The notes: generated from the letters alone by a model not told the origin. Shown: positions 1 to 5,147, counted from the first letter of the stretch. The stretch: DNA of 5,147 nt from Parcubacteria group bacterium GW2011_GWA2_45_30 (GCA_001001625.1 LCKU01000018.1:9141-14287), one strand, 5' to 3'. Translations and numbers: made by a program.

Positions 1-1197
1 TATCTAGATTACGCCGCTACCACTCCGCTTGATCCACAAGTAAAAAAGGTCATGGAGCCGTATTGGAGTAATGACTTTGGTAATCCTTCAAGTATCCATT
101 CGCTAGGTCGCGCGGCAAAAATAGCGCTAGAGGGAGCCCGTAAAACCGTGGCGAAAATTTTTCAGTGCCGTTCTTTGGAAATTGTATTTACCGGAAGTGG
201 GACCGAATCAATTAATCTTGCGATTTTTGGTTTGTGCCGTACTAAGTTCGGCACAAACCGTGCCGAACTTAGTACGGCACAAAACCGTAGACATATAATC
301 ACCACAAAAATTGAGCATCATGCGGTGCTTAATGTAATGCGGGCGTTGGAAAAAGAAGGATATGAGATTACTTATCTTGATGTTGATAAAAACGGTTTGG
401 TTAACCCGAAAAAACTAAAAAGCGCGTTGCGTCCAGAGACAATCCTGGTTTCTATAATGTATGCCAATAATGAGATCGGCACAGTTGAGCCGATTGTGGA
501 GATCGGAAGAATAATTAAAGAACACAGAAGAACTATCAACTATAAGCTATCAACTATAAGCTATCCTTATTTTCATATCGACGCTTGTCAGGCCGCAGGC
601 TATCTTGATTTGAATGTAGAAAAACTTGGCGTAGATTTGATGAGTGTGAACGGATCCAAGATATATGGTCCTAAGGGAGTCGGGGCGTTATATGTGCGAT
701 CTGGCGTAAAACTTGAATCGATAATTTACGGAGGAGGGCAGGAAAATGGCCTGCGTTCCGGGACCGAAAATATCGCGGGAATCGTGGGACTTGCCAAGGC
801 CTTGGAAATTGCGCAGAAAATTAAAGAAAAAGAAAGTGCACGGCTTGCAGAACTTCGTGACTATTTTATCCGCGAAGTTTTGACGCTTATTCCCGATGCG
901 GTATTAAATGGCCACCAGACAGAGCGGCTTCCCAATAACGCAAATATATCAATTCCCGGAATTGAAGGAGATGCTGTAGTGCTTTATTTGGATGAAAAAG
1001 GAATTGCCGTATCCACCGGAGCCGCCTGTTCCGCAACTTCGCTTGAGCCCTCGCACGTGATTTTGGCGCTTGGCAAAAGCCGTGAGTATGCTTTAGGATC
1101 CTTGCGATTTTCATTCGGCAGAGGTACGACAAAAAAGGATTTGGATTACACACTAAAGTCGTTCGCAGAAATTGTACGCCTTCTGCGCCGGCGGTGA
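1..1197 (+). CDS. iscS: Cysteine desulfurase, group I NifS/IscS type (5' partial)
   Basis: PLP-dependent enzyme that takes sulfur from L-cysteine as a persulfide, releasing alanine, for Fe-S cluster assembly. Frame 1 is open from base 1 and begins YLDYAATTP, the usual extreme N-terminus, so only about 5 codons are missing; the ATG at 52 is internal. In the visible 398 residues I see H106 (EHHAVL, stacks on PLP), NNEIGT, D194 and Q197 (HIDACQ), the PLP lysine K220 (NGSKIYGPKG), catalytic C343 in GAACSATS followed by EPSHV, and R369 (LRFSFGRG). The ACS loop marks group I rather than SufS. Against remembered E. coli IscS numbering (Y6, H104, D180, K206, C328, R354) this protein has about 7 extra residues before H106 and about 12 between H106 and D194, exactly where DNA repeats sit. 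The residue before K220 is Ser, where IscS has His. It is 88 bases upstream of the likely sufC start, with no terminator between, so probably one operon. Family certain; orthology to iscS rather than nifS is not. Confidence 0.95.
   Translation, partial: YLDYAATTPLDPQVKKVMEPYWSNDFGNPSSIHSLGRAAKIALEGARKTVAKIFQCRSLEIVFTGSGTESINLAIFGLCRTKFGTNRAELSTAQNRRHIITTKIEHHAVLNVMRALEKEGYEITYLDVDKNGLVNPKKLKSALRPETILVSIMYANNEIGTVEPIVEIGRIIKEHRRTINYKLSTISYPYFHIDACQAAGYLDLNVEKLGVDLMSVNGSKIYGPKGVGALYVRSGVKLESIIYGGGQENGLRSGTENIAGIVGLAKALEIAQKIKEKESARLAELRDYFIREVLTLIPDAVLNGHQTERLPNNANISIPGIEGDAVVLYLDEKGIAVSTGAACSATSLEPSHVILALGKSREYALGSLRFSFGRGTTKKDLDYTLKSFAEIVRLLRRR
229..286. repeat. Long perfect inverted repeat inside the desulfurase gene
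   Basis: Two 24-base arms, 231-254 and 260-283, are exact reverse complements separated by AAACC (255-259). GG at 229-230 can also pair with CC at 285-286 if A284 is bulged. Each arm contains a near-palindrome: GTGCCG and CGGCAC enclose a central ACTAAGT, and GGTTTGTGCCG (229-239) is also complementary to CGGCACAAACC (249-259). The whole is therefore two odd palindromes in opposite orientation. It is read through in frame as about residues 78-95 of the desulfurase and has no stop in that frame. It falls between the NLAIFGL helix and the HIITT strand, a surface region of variable length in the family. It could be a mobile palindromic element. Confidence 0.92.
533..565. repeat. 14-bp tandem repeat, 2.4 copies, inside the desulfurase gene
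   Basis: The unit CTATCAACTATAAG occurs at 533-546 and again, identical, at 547-560, followed by CTATC (561-565). Because 14 is not a multiple of 3, the two copies are translated in different frames: copy one gives TINYK and copy two LSTIS. The encoded stretch (about residues 178-190) lies just before the conserved HIDACQ strand, where related enzymes have a short loop. Comparison with E. coli IscS numbering gives about 12 extra residues here. It looks like an in-frame expansion or insertion of simple-repeat DNA. Confidence 0.88.
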
Positions 1198-1285
1198 GTA
1201 ATATAAAAAATGCCACGAGGAATAAAAATATACTTACAAACTTGAGAATATAAGGATGTTATTGAAAAGAAGTATAAAAAGTATC

Positions 1286-2035
1286 ATGGAAAATTCGCTG
1301 ATAATACAAAATCTCATAGTCACTGTAGAAAACAAAGAAGTCGTGAAAGACGTGAATTTAGAAATTCGTCCGGGTGAAATTCATGCGCTGATGGGCCCCA
1401 ACGGCTCGGGGAAAAGTTCGCTGGCATATGCGATTGCCGGGCATCCGGAATATAAAGTTACCAACGGAAAAATTTCGCTCGGTGATATTGATTTGTTGAC
1501 GCTTGCGCCTGAAGAACGTGCTAAAGCCGGACTTTTTTTGTCGTTTCAAGAGCCGCCCGAAGTCGGGGGAGTGAGTATGCGAGTATTTCTTAATGTTATT
1601 AAAACAGGGATCGGATCCCTGTATACAGGGATCCGATCCCTGGAAATGGCATTAGGCATTTCAGATTCATTTTTAGATCGTTTCTTAAATGACGGATTTT
1701 CCGGCGGGGAAAAGAAAAAATCAGAGATTTTGCAATTTTTGGCGCGCAAGCCCAAATTCGCGATTTTTGATGAGATTGATTCCGGACTGGACCTTGATTC
1801 ATTGCAAGTTGTTGCCGATATTATACAGAGTGCCGCAGTTGGAGGAACTGGAGTGCTTTTGATCAGCCATGCCCCGCGGATGTTTTCGCGGATTGTCCCG
1901 CATCGTATCCATGTGCTGATTAATGGAATAATTGCGGCATCGGGCGGCGCGGAAATTATTTCCTCTCTTGAAAAGAGTGGATATGACGTTTTTTATCATG
2001 TCGGTAAATTCCCAGAGATTGTCTCTGTGGCGTAG
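1286..2035 (+). CDS. sufC: SufC, Fe-S cluster assembly ABC ATPase
   Basis: Cytosolic ABC-type ATPase that binds SufB (and SufD) and drives scaffold conformational change during Fe-S cluster assembly; it is not a transporter. Counting from the ATG at 1286 (249 aa): Walker A GPNGSGKS 37-44, LFLSFQEPPE with Q-loop Q88, signature GFSGGEKK about 137-144, Walker B FAIFDE 158-163 with catalytic E163, D-loop SGLD 166-169, and H-loop H195 in LLISH. The EIHALMGPNG, PEERA and FSGGEKK strings are specific to SufC. An ATG at 1256 would add ten residues (MLLKRSIKSI) outside the family norm, and the AAGG before it abuts the codon, so I prefer 1286, although its own Shine-Dalgarno is also poor. Residues about 107-119 are encoded by a perfect palindrome and stand where E. 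coli SufC has a longer helical segment; this stretch is shorter than in E. coli overall. All ATPase motifs are intact, so it is probably functional. Confidence 0.94.
   Translation: MENSLIIQNLIVTVENKEVVKDVNLEIRPGEIHALMGPNGSGKSSLAYAIAGHPEYKVTNGKISLGDIDLLTLAPEERAKAGLFLSFQEPPEVGGVSMRVFLNVIKTGIGSLYTGIRSLEMALGISDSFLDRFLNDGFSGGEKKKSEILQFLARKPKFAIFDEIDSGLDLDSLQVVADIIQSAAVGGTGVLLISHAPRMFSRIVPHRIHVLINGIIAASGGAEIISSLEKSGYDVFYHVGKFPEIVSVA
1605..1642. repeat. Perfect 38-bp palindrome inside sufC
   Basis: All 38 bases equal their own reverse complement. Each half is itself an odd palindrome: CAGGGATC-G-GATCCCTG (1605-1621) and CAGGGATC-C-GATCCCTG (1626-1642), in opposite orientation around TATA (1622-1625). 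It is translated in frame as TGIGSLYTGIRSL, between the Q-loop and the ABC signature. As a hairpin it would have 17-bp arms and a 4-base loop. The design matches the inverted repeat in the desulfurase gene, although the sequence is different. Confidence 0.95.
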
Positions 2036-2071
2036 GAAAGAAATATAAGAAGCGCCATGGTGCGTAGGGAC

Positions 2072-2102
2072 AAAAAAGCCCGACTTTAGAAAGTGGACCT
2101 TA
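2072..2102 (-). terminator. Possible weak intrinsic terminator of the small CxxC gene
   Basis: Read on the minus strand, the sequence after the stop of the 2112-2279 gene runs AAGGTCCACTTT, then CTAAAGTCGGGC, then six T (complement of A2072-A2077). AAG, UC and ACUU can pair with their partners around a UCUA loop, with two mismatches. The stem is weak, so the call rests mainly on its position and the T-run. Nothing comparable is seen on the plus strand for sufC. Confidence 0.3.
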
Positions 2103-2111
2103 GAGATACAT

Positions 2112-2279
2112 TTATTTCGTGAGTTTTTTGCCACATTTTCGGCAGACTCCTAGTTCAGTAGCACAAGCAGTACAGTATTTGAGAGTATGCCGATCTTGAT
2201 CACTACTTTTCCCGCATTTCTTGCACATTTTAAGCTCCATTGTGTGCGCGAGACTCTTGCAACCAGAACAGAGAGTCAT
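2112..2279 (-). CDS. Small zinc-ribbon-like protein with four CxxC motifs (55 aa)
   Basis: A complete 55-residue frame on the strand opposite to the suf genes, starting MTLCSGCKSL and ending CGKKLTK. Cysteines are C4/C7, C19/C22, C36/C39 and C46/C49, four CxxC pairs, enough for two four-cysteine zinc or iron sites. The protein is Lys-rich, with no signal peptide or membrane segment. The start is well supported: GAGGAAG (complement of 2285-2291) lies 5 bases before the ATG, and an in-frame stop lies further upstream. The even spacing of CxxC pairs and loss of only one base composition class argue for a real gene. It is convergent with sufC (76-base gap) and divergent from sufB. Specific function is unknown: a nucleic-acid-binding zinc ribbon, a small rubredoxin-like metal protein, or an iron/redox-responsive regulator of the neighbouring Fe-S genes are all possible. 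Regulation of suf is only a guess from position. Confidence 0.8.
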   Translation of the reverse strand: MTLCSGCKSLAHTMELKMCKKCGKSSDQDRHTLKYCTACATELGVCRKCGKKLTK

Positions 2280-2284
2280 ATTGT

Positions 2285-2291
2285 CTTCCTC
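2285..2291 (-). promoter_or_regulatory. Shine-Dalgarno of the small CxxC gene
   Basis: The minus-strand sequence GAGGAAG followed by ACAAT and ATG is the strongest ribosome binding site in the window. It fixes the start of the 55-codon gene at 2279. Confidence 0.7.
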
Positions 2292-2293
2292 AG

Positions 2294-2324
2294 TTGAAAA
2301 ATGATCTATAAATTAGTGTATACT
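2294..2324 (+). promoter_or_regulatory. Candidate promoter for sufB
   Basis: TTGAAA (2294-2299) and TATACT (2319-2324) resemble -35 and -10 boxes, with a longer than ideal 19-base spacer. Transcription would start near 2331, leaving a leader of about 20 bases before the GTG at 2353. This would let sufB be transcribed separately from sufC, which fits the interruption by an opposing gene. It overlaps the opposing promoter at 2315-2343. Confidence 0.4.
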
Positions 2325-2343
2325 ATTCGTGTGGGGTAGTCAA
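2315..2343 (-). promoter_or_regulatory. Candidate promoter for the small CxxC gene
   Basis: On the minus strand TTGACT (complement of 2338-2343) and TACACT (complement of 2315-2320) are separated by exactly 17 bases, a good sigma-70-like arrangement. Transcription would begin about 30 bases upstream of the ATG at 2279. It shares DNA with the sufB promoter candidate, so the two genes may compete for polymerase. Confidence 0.5.
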
Positions 2344-2352
2344 TAAAATCTC

Positions 2353-3756
2353 GTGAATACGAAATCACCAAAATTATCACCAACCGAATATCGTTATGGT
2401 TTTCACGATTCGCATAAGCCGGTGTTTAGCGCCGAGCCCGGACTTTCGCGCCGCAGCGTGGAAGAAATTTCCCACATTAAAGATGAGCCGGAGTGGATGC
2501 GGAAATTCCGGCTGGATGCTTTGCGAATTTTTGAGGCAAAGCCCATGCCGACCTGGGGCGCGGATTTATCCGGAGTTGATTTTGCAAAAATAATTTATTA
2601 TATCCGGCCCTGGGATAAAAAAGCGAATAATTGGGATGAAGTTCCGCCGGAAATTAAAACCACTTTTGAACGGATAGGAGTTCCCGAAGCGGAGCGCAAA
2701 TTTTTTGCCGGAGCCGCGGCGCAGTATGATTCGGATGTGATTTATCATGCGATCCGAGATAATCTTGCGCGCAAGGGCGTAATATTTTGCGATACCGATA
2801 CCGCACTTCTGGAATACCCGGAAATTTTCAGAAAATATTTTGGAACCGTGATTCCGGTCGGCGATAATAAACTGGCGGCCTTGAATTCCGCATGCTGGTC
2901 AGGTGGTAGTTTCATTTATGTGCCCAAGGGTGTCAAAGTTGAAATGCCGCTTCAGGCGTATTTTCGTATCAATTCTGAAAATTTTGGGCAATTTGAGCGC
3001 ACTTTGATTATTGCGGATGAGGGAAGCGAGCTTACTTATTTAGAGGGTTGTACTGCTCCTATATATTCAACTGATTCTTTGCATGCCGCGGTGGTGGAAA
3101 TAATCGCGCACTCGCATTCGCGCGTTCGTTATATAACGGTGCAAAATTGGTCAAAAAATGTTTATAATTTAGTAACCAAACGCGCTCGAGCCGAGGAAGG
3201 AGCTTTTGTGGAATGGATTGACTGCAATCTTGGGTCAAAAGTTACCATGAAATATCCTTCGGTTATACTCGCGGGGCGCGGTGCGCGGGCCGATACGCTT
3301 TCAATCGCGCTTGCAGGATCTGGTCAAAGTCAGGATGCGGGCGCTAAAATGATTCATATAGCATCCGATACTATTTCCAATGTGGTTTCAAAATCGGTTT
3401 CATTCGGAGGCGGCAGAACTTCGTATCGCGGACTTTCGCGCGTGGTTCGCGGCGCAAAAAACTCGCGGATTAGCGTGCGGTGCGATGCATTGATCCTTGA
3501 TCCGGAATCGCGCGCCGACACATACCCAACCCAAAAAATTGACGAGGAACAAGTTCGGGTTGAACACGAAGCGCGGGTATCAAAACTCGGGGAGAAAGAA
3601 TTATTTTATTTGCGCTCCCGCGGACTTTCCGAAATTGAAGCATCTTCCCTGATTGTTACCGGATTTTTCGAGCCGCTGATGAAATATCTGCCGGTGGATT
3701 ATGCGGTGGAAATGAATAGGTTGATTGAATTACAGATGGAGGGGGCGGTGGGATAA
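2353..3756 (+). CDS. sufB: SufB, Fe-S cluster assembly scaffold
   Basis: Cytosolic scaffold on which Fe-S clusters are built with SufC (and usually SufD). The 467-residue length is normal. Family landmarks: YRYGFHD near the start, EPEWM (46-49), KPMPTWGADLS (63-73), the beta-helix core from about 170, EGCTAP with C233, KYPSVIL (300-306), and the C-terminal helices ending AVEMNRLIELQMEGAVG. By motif alignment from memory the residues that E. coli SufB needs are kept: R205, N207, C233, Q264 and W266 (sulfur-transfer tunnel; E. coli R226, N228, C254, Q285, W287), and C377 (VRCDALIL) and E406 (VEHEA), matching C405 and E434. The start is GTG at 2353: an in-frame TAA at 2344 excludes anything earlier, and the next ATG would delete conserved sequence. 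No clear Shine-Dalgarno precedes it. The ORF ends exactly where a large inverted-repeat element begins. SufB rather than SufD on its cysteine set and length. Confidence 0.96.
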   Translation: MNTKSPKLSPTEYRYGFHDSHKPVFSAEPGLSRRSVEEISHIKDEPEWMRKFRLDALRIFEAKPMPTWGADLSGVDFAKIIYYIRPWDKKANNWDEVPPEIKTTFERIGVPEAERKFFAGAAAQYDSDVIYHAIRDNLARKGVIFCDTDTALLEYPEIFRKYFGTVIPVGDNKLAALNSACWSGGSFIYVPKGVKVEMPLQAYFRINSENFGQFERTLIIADEGSELTYLEGCTAPIYSTDSLHAAVVEIIAHSHSRVRYITVQNWSKNVYNLVTKRARAEEGAFVEWIDCNLGSKVTMKYPSVILAGRGARADTLSIALAGSGQSQDAGAKMIHIASDTISNVVSKSVSFGGGRTSYRGLSRVVRGAKNSRISVRCDALILDPESRADTYPTQKIDEEQVRVEHEARVSKLGEKELFYLRSRGLSEIEASSLIVTGFFEPLMKYLPVDYAVEMNRLIELQMEGAVG

Positions 3757-3916
3757 TTTTGTGCATTTTCTCGGCATTTTGTTTTCGCGACACGCTCGTT
3801 CCGTCCAGCGACGGAACTCGCTAAGGGTCGAACCGAATTTTTCGCGAGCGCGCGAAAACCATGCAATTCGGTTCTCCCATTGTCGCGAGAAACGAAATGC
3901 CTCAAGTGCACAAAAT
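3756..3916. repeat. 161-bp inverted-repeat element folding as a three-way junction (candidate MITE or structured RNA)
   Basis: The ends are long imperfect inverted repeats: 3756-3792 against 3881-3916, with ATTTTGTGCA/TGCACAAAAT and TCGCGACA/TGTCGCGA perfectly paired, a GGCATTT block between them, one wobble, one bulge and one small internal loop (about 30 pairs). Inside are two hairpins. The first is GTTCCGTC (3798-3805) with GACGGAAC (3810-3817), loop CAGC. The second is GAACCGAATT (3830-3839) with AATTCGGTTC (3865-3874), GGG/CCC flanking it, and a nested TTTCGCG/CGCGAAA (3840-3846, 3851-3857). The element uses the last base of the sufB stop codon as its first base. No U-run follows, so it is not a standard terminator. 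No target-site duplication is obvious. Reading frames across it are short and look like shadows. Confidence 0.75.
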
Positions 3917-3973
3917 GATTGAATTATAAAGAGTGGGGGTTTTCGTAAGGTAGCGCTTCGTGCCATCAAATAA

Positions 3974-4729
3974 ATGAATAAAGAATTTAAAATTTGTCAG
4001 AATTGTAAAAAAGAATTCCGAATTGAGCCGGAGGATTTTTTGTTCTACGAAAAAATCAAAGTCCCGCCGCCGACGTTTTGTCCGGAGTGCAGGATGGTGA
4101 GGAGGATGAATTTTAGAAATGAAAGAACTCTTTATAAAAGTAAATGTATTATGTGCGGCAAGAATATATTCTCCGCATATCCCGAAAAATCGCCTCTTCT
4201 AGTTTATTGTCACGATTGCTGGTGGTCTGATAAATGGTCGCCACTGAACTATGGCACAGATTATGATTTCTCAAAATCATTTTTTCAGCAATTTAAAAAT
4301 TTGATGGCACGGGTGCCGCGTCCCGGACTTTCATATACCAATACGGTTGGTAGTGAGTATTTAAATTATGCCGTTAATGTAAAGAGTTCTTATTTGGTTT
4401 TTGGGAGCCATGATCTTGAGAATGTTAGTTATGCAAAAACAGCGGCTCACTCTAAGGATTCAATAGATATTACAACAACTTTATGGAGCGAATCTTGTTA
4501 TGAAACGGTGGATTGCGCGAAATGCTTTGCAGTTCTTTTCAGTAGATATGCTGAAAATTCTCAAGATGATTATTTTTTATTTGATTGTAGGAATTGTTCA
4601 AATTGTTTTAGCTGCACCAATCTACGGAATAAAAATTATCACATTTTTAATCAGCCCTATACGAAAGAAGAGTATCAATTGGCGCCGGATTGGATTCAGA
4701 ATTGCTTTACGAAGAAGTTAGCGCGATAG
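3974..4729 (+). CDS. CPR double zinc-ribbon protein ('Caib/baif'-labelled family), C-terminally truncated by a frameshift
   Basis: Function unknown. The 251 residues begin with a zinc ribbon, C8xxC11 and C36xxC39 (FCPECR), with the family phrase YEKIKVPPPTFCPEC. A second cysteine set follows: C58xxC61 and C79xxC82 before WWSDKW. Then come YGTDYDFSKSFFQQF, VPRPGLS, a Tyr/Asn-rich middle, further cysteine pairs (SCYETVDCAKC), and the block CSNCFSCTNLRNKNYHIFNQPYTKEEY. In full-length relatives, which I recall as roughly 400 or more residues, this block is only mid-protein. Here the frame departs after EEYQ, adds about 17 unrelated residues and stops at 4727. The rest of the family sequence resumes in frame 1, so the gene appears to have suffered an internal deletion with frame change, or the contig is chimeric there. 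The Shine-Dalgarno is not obvious; the ATG at 3974 puts the first CxxC at residue 8, as is typical. Codons favour T at third positions. Confidence 0.8.
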   Translation: MNKEFKICQNCKKEFRIEPEDFLFYEKIKVPPPTFCPECRMVRRMNFRNERTLYKSKCIMCGKNIFSAYPEKSPLLVYCHDCWWSDKWSPLNYGTDYDFSKSFFQQFKNLMARVPRPGLSYTNTVGSEYLNYAVNVKSSYLVFGSHDLENVSYAKTAAHSKDSIDITTTLWSESCYETVDCAKCFAVLFSRYAENSQDDYFLFDCRNCSNCFSCTNLRNKNYHIFNQPYTKEEYQLAPDWIQNCFTKKLAR

Positions 4730-5147
4730 GAAGGAGATCGTATTTCGGGGTGAAAATTTGGTATAGTTATGACGTCATCTTGTCGGAGGATTGCCACAAT
4801 TCCAACAATCTCTTCGCCTGCATCGGATTACGCAACAAATCCTACTGCATCCTCAACAAGCAATACATCAAGGAAGAATATGAAAGGTTAGTCCCCAGGA
4901 TCATAGAGCATATGAACTCCATGCCCTATATAGACCAGAAAGGCAGAGTATATAAATACGGTGAATTCTTCCCTCCGGAACTCTCCCCATTCGCATATAA
5001 CGAAACCATAGCCCAGGAATACTTCCCTTTAACCAAGGAACAGGCACAAGAGCAGGGATACTCCTGGAAAGACCCGGAACCCCGAAACTACGAGATCCAG
5101 ATTAAAAATAACCAGATACCCGACCATATTAAAGATGTAGGAGATGA
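4681..5147 (+). pseudogene. C-terminal half of the same zinc-ribbon family, out of frame with its N-terminal half (3' partial)
   Basis: Frame 1 is open from 4651 to the right edge, with no plausible start of its own. From about 4684 it reads as family sequence: SELLYE, then SYFGVKIWYSYD, CHNSNNLFACIGLRNK, YCILNKQYIKEEYERLVP, IIEHMNSMPYID, GRVYKYGEFFPPELSPFAYN, ETIAQEYFPLTKE and GYSWKDPEPRNYE. In intact relatives about 100 residues separate the first LRNK...KEEY block from SELLYE; here they are adjacent and the frame changes from 2 to 1. The breakpoint is near 4675-4690. From about 4770 codons switch to C-ending (AAC, TTC, TAC, ATC), unlike the N-terminal part, which prefers T-ending ones. Explanations are a decayed gene, recombination between two diverged paralogues, or an assembly join. 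The stretch overlaps the tail of the 3974-4729 frame. Confidence 0.75.

Noticed and set aside
1256..1285. N-terminal extension of SufC from the ATG at 1256
   Set aside because: The ten extra residues do not fit the family N-terminus and the AAGG lies directly against the ATG, so the start at 1286 is preferred, though 1256 cannot be excluded.
2051..2065. Near-palindrome AGCGCCATGGTGCGT between sufC and the small gene
   Set aside because: Short and imperfect, with no flanking support as an operator or terminator.
2440..3630. Recurring CGGACTTTC-type strings in sufB
   Set aside because: They encode the repeated phrase Gly-Leu-Ser at unrelated protein positions and have no symmetrical or periodic arrangement.
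3825..3878. tRNA or T-loop-like sequence around GGGTCGAACC
   Set aside because: It resembles a T-arm locally, but no acceptor stem, anticodon arm or CCA end can be drawn; the sequence pairs better as a hairpin of the larger element.
3921..3930. TATAAA as a -10 box for the zinc-ribbon gene
   Set aside because: No acceptable -35 box at a suitable distance, so the match is not distinguishable from AT-rich chance sequence.
3699..3969. Open frames of 65-79 codons on both strands across the sufB-zinc ribbon gap
   Set aside because: They overlap the sufB end and the inverted-repeat element, are rich in Arg/Ser from GC-rich repeats, and show no family motif or ribosome binding site.
4670..4730. Programmed ribosomal frameshift joining the two halves of the zinc-ribbon gene
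   Set aside because: No slippery heptamer is evident and a central protein segment is missing, which frameshifting would not explain.

Overview
The window looks like chromosomal DNA of an uncultured Patescibacteria/CPR bacterium, probably Parcubacteria-like. The main reason is the gene beginning at 3974. Its double zinc-ribbon N-terminus, its repeated Leu-Arg-Asn-Lys (LRNK) blocks and its tyrosine-rich C-terminus belong to a large family I know mainly from CPR genomes, often carried under the uninformative label 'Caib/baif family protein'. TGA is used as a stop, so the code-25 lineages (Gracilibacteria/SR1) are not indicated. Shine-Dalgarno sequences are mostly weak. The taxonomic call is inference.

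Layout. Positions 1-1197 hold a group I (NifS/IscS-type) cysteine desulfurase whose first few codons lie off the left edge. It is followed on the same strand by sufC (about 1286-2035) and sufB (2353-3756). Together these give a sulfur donor, an ABC ATPase and a scaffold for Fe-S cluster assembly. No sufD, sufU/iscU or sufE is present in the window. Between sufC and sufB, on the opposite strand, is a 55-codon gene (2112-2279) for a tiny protein with four CxxC motifs. It has its own ribosome binding site and a promoter that overlaps a candidate promoter for sufB. Right at the sufB stop codon starts a 161-bp inverted-repeat element (3756-3916) that can fold into a three-way junction. The CPR zinc-ribbon gene follows (3974-4729). 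It is broken: the family's C-terminal half continues in another frame (about 4681-5147) after a missing central segment, and codon usage changes soon after the break.

The most unusual feature is repeat DNA inside the Fe-S genes without loss of frame. The desulfurase contains a large perfect hairpin (229-286) and a 14-bp tandem repeat (533-565). sufC contains a perfect 38-bp palindrome (1605-1642). Both palindromes have the same design, two odd palindromes in opposite orientation, although their sequences differ. This recalls REPINs and the protein-coding palindromic elements of Rickettsia, but I do not recognise these as a described family. Together with the 161-bp element this suggests a genome colonised by several palindromic element types, some of which are translated.
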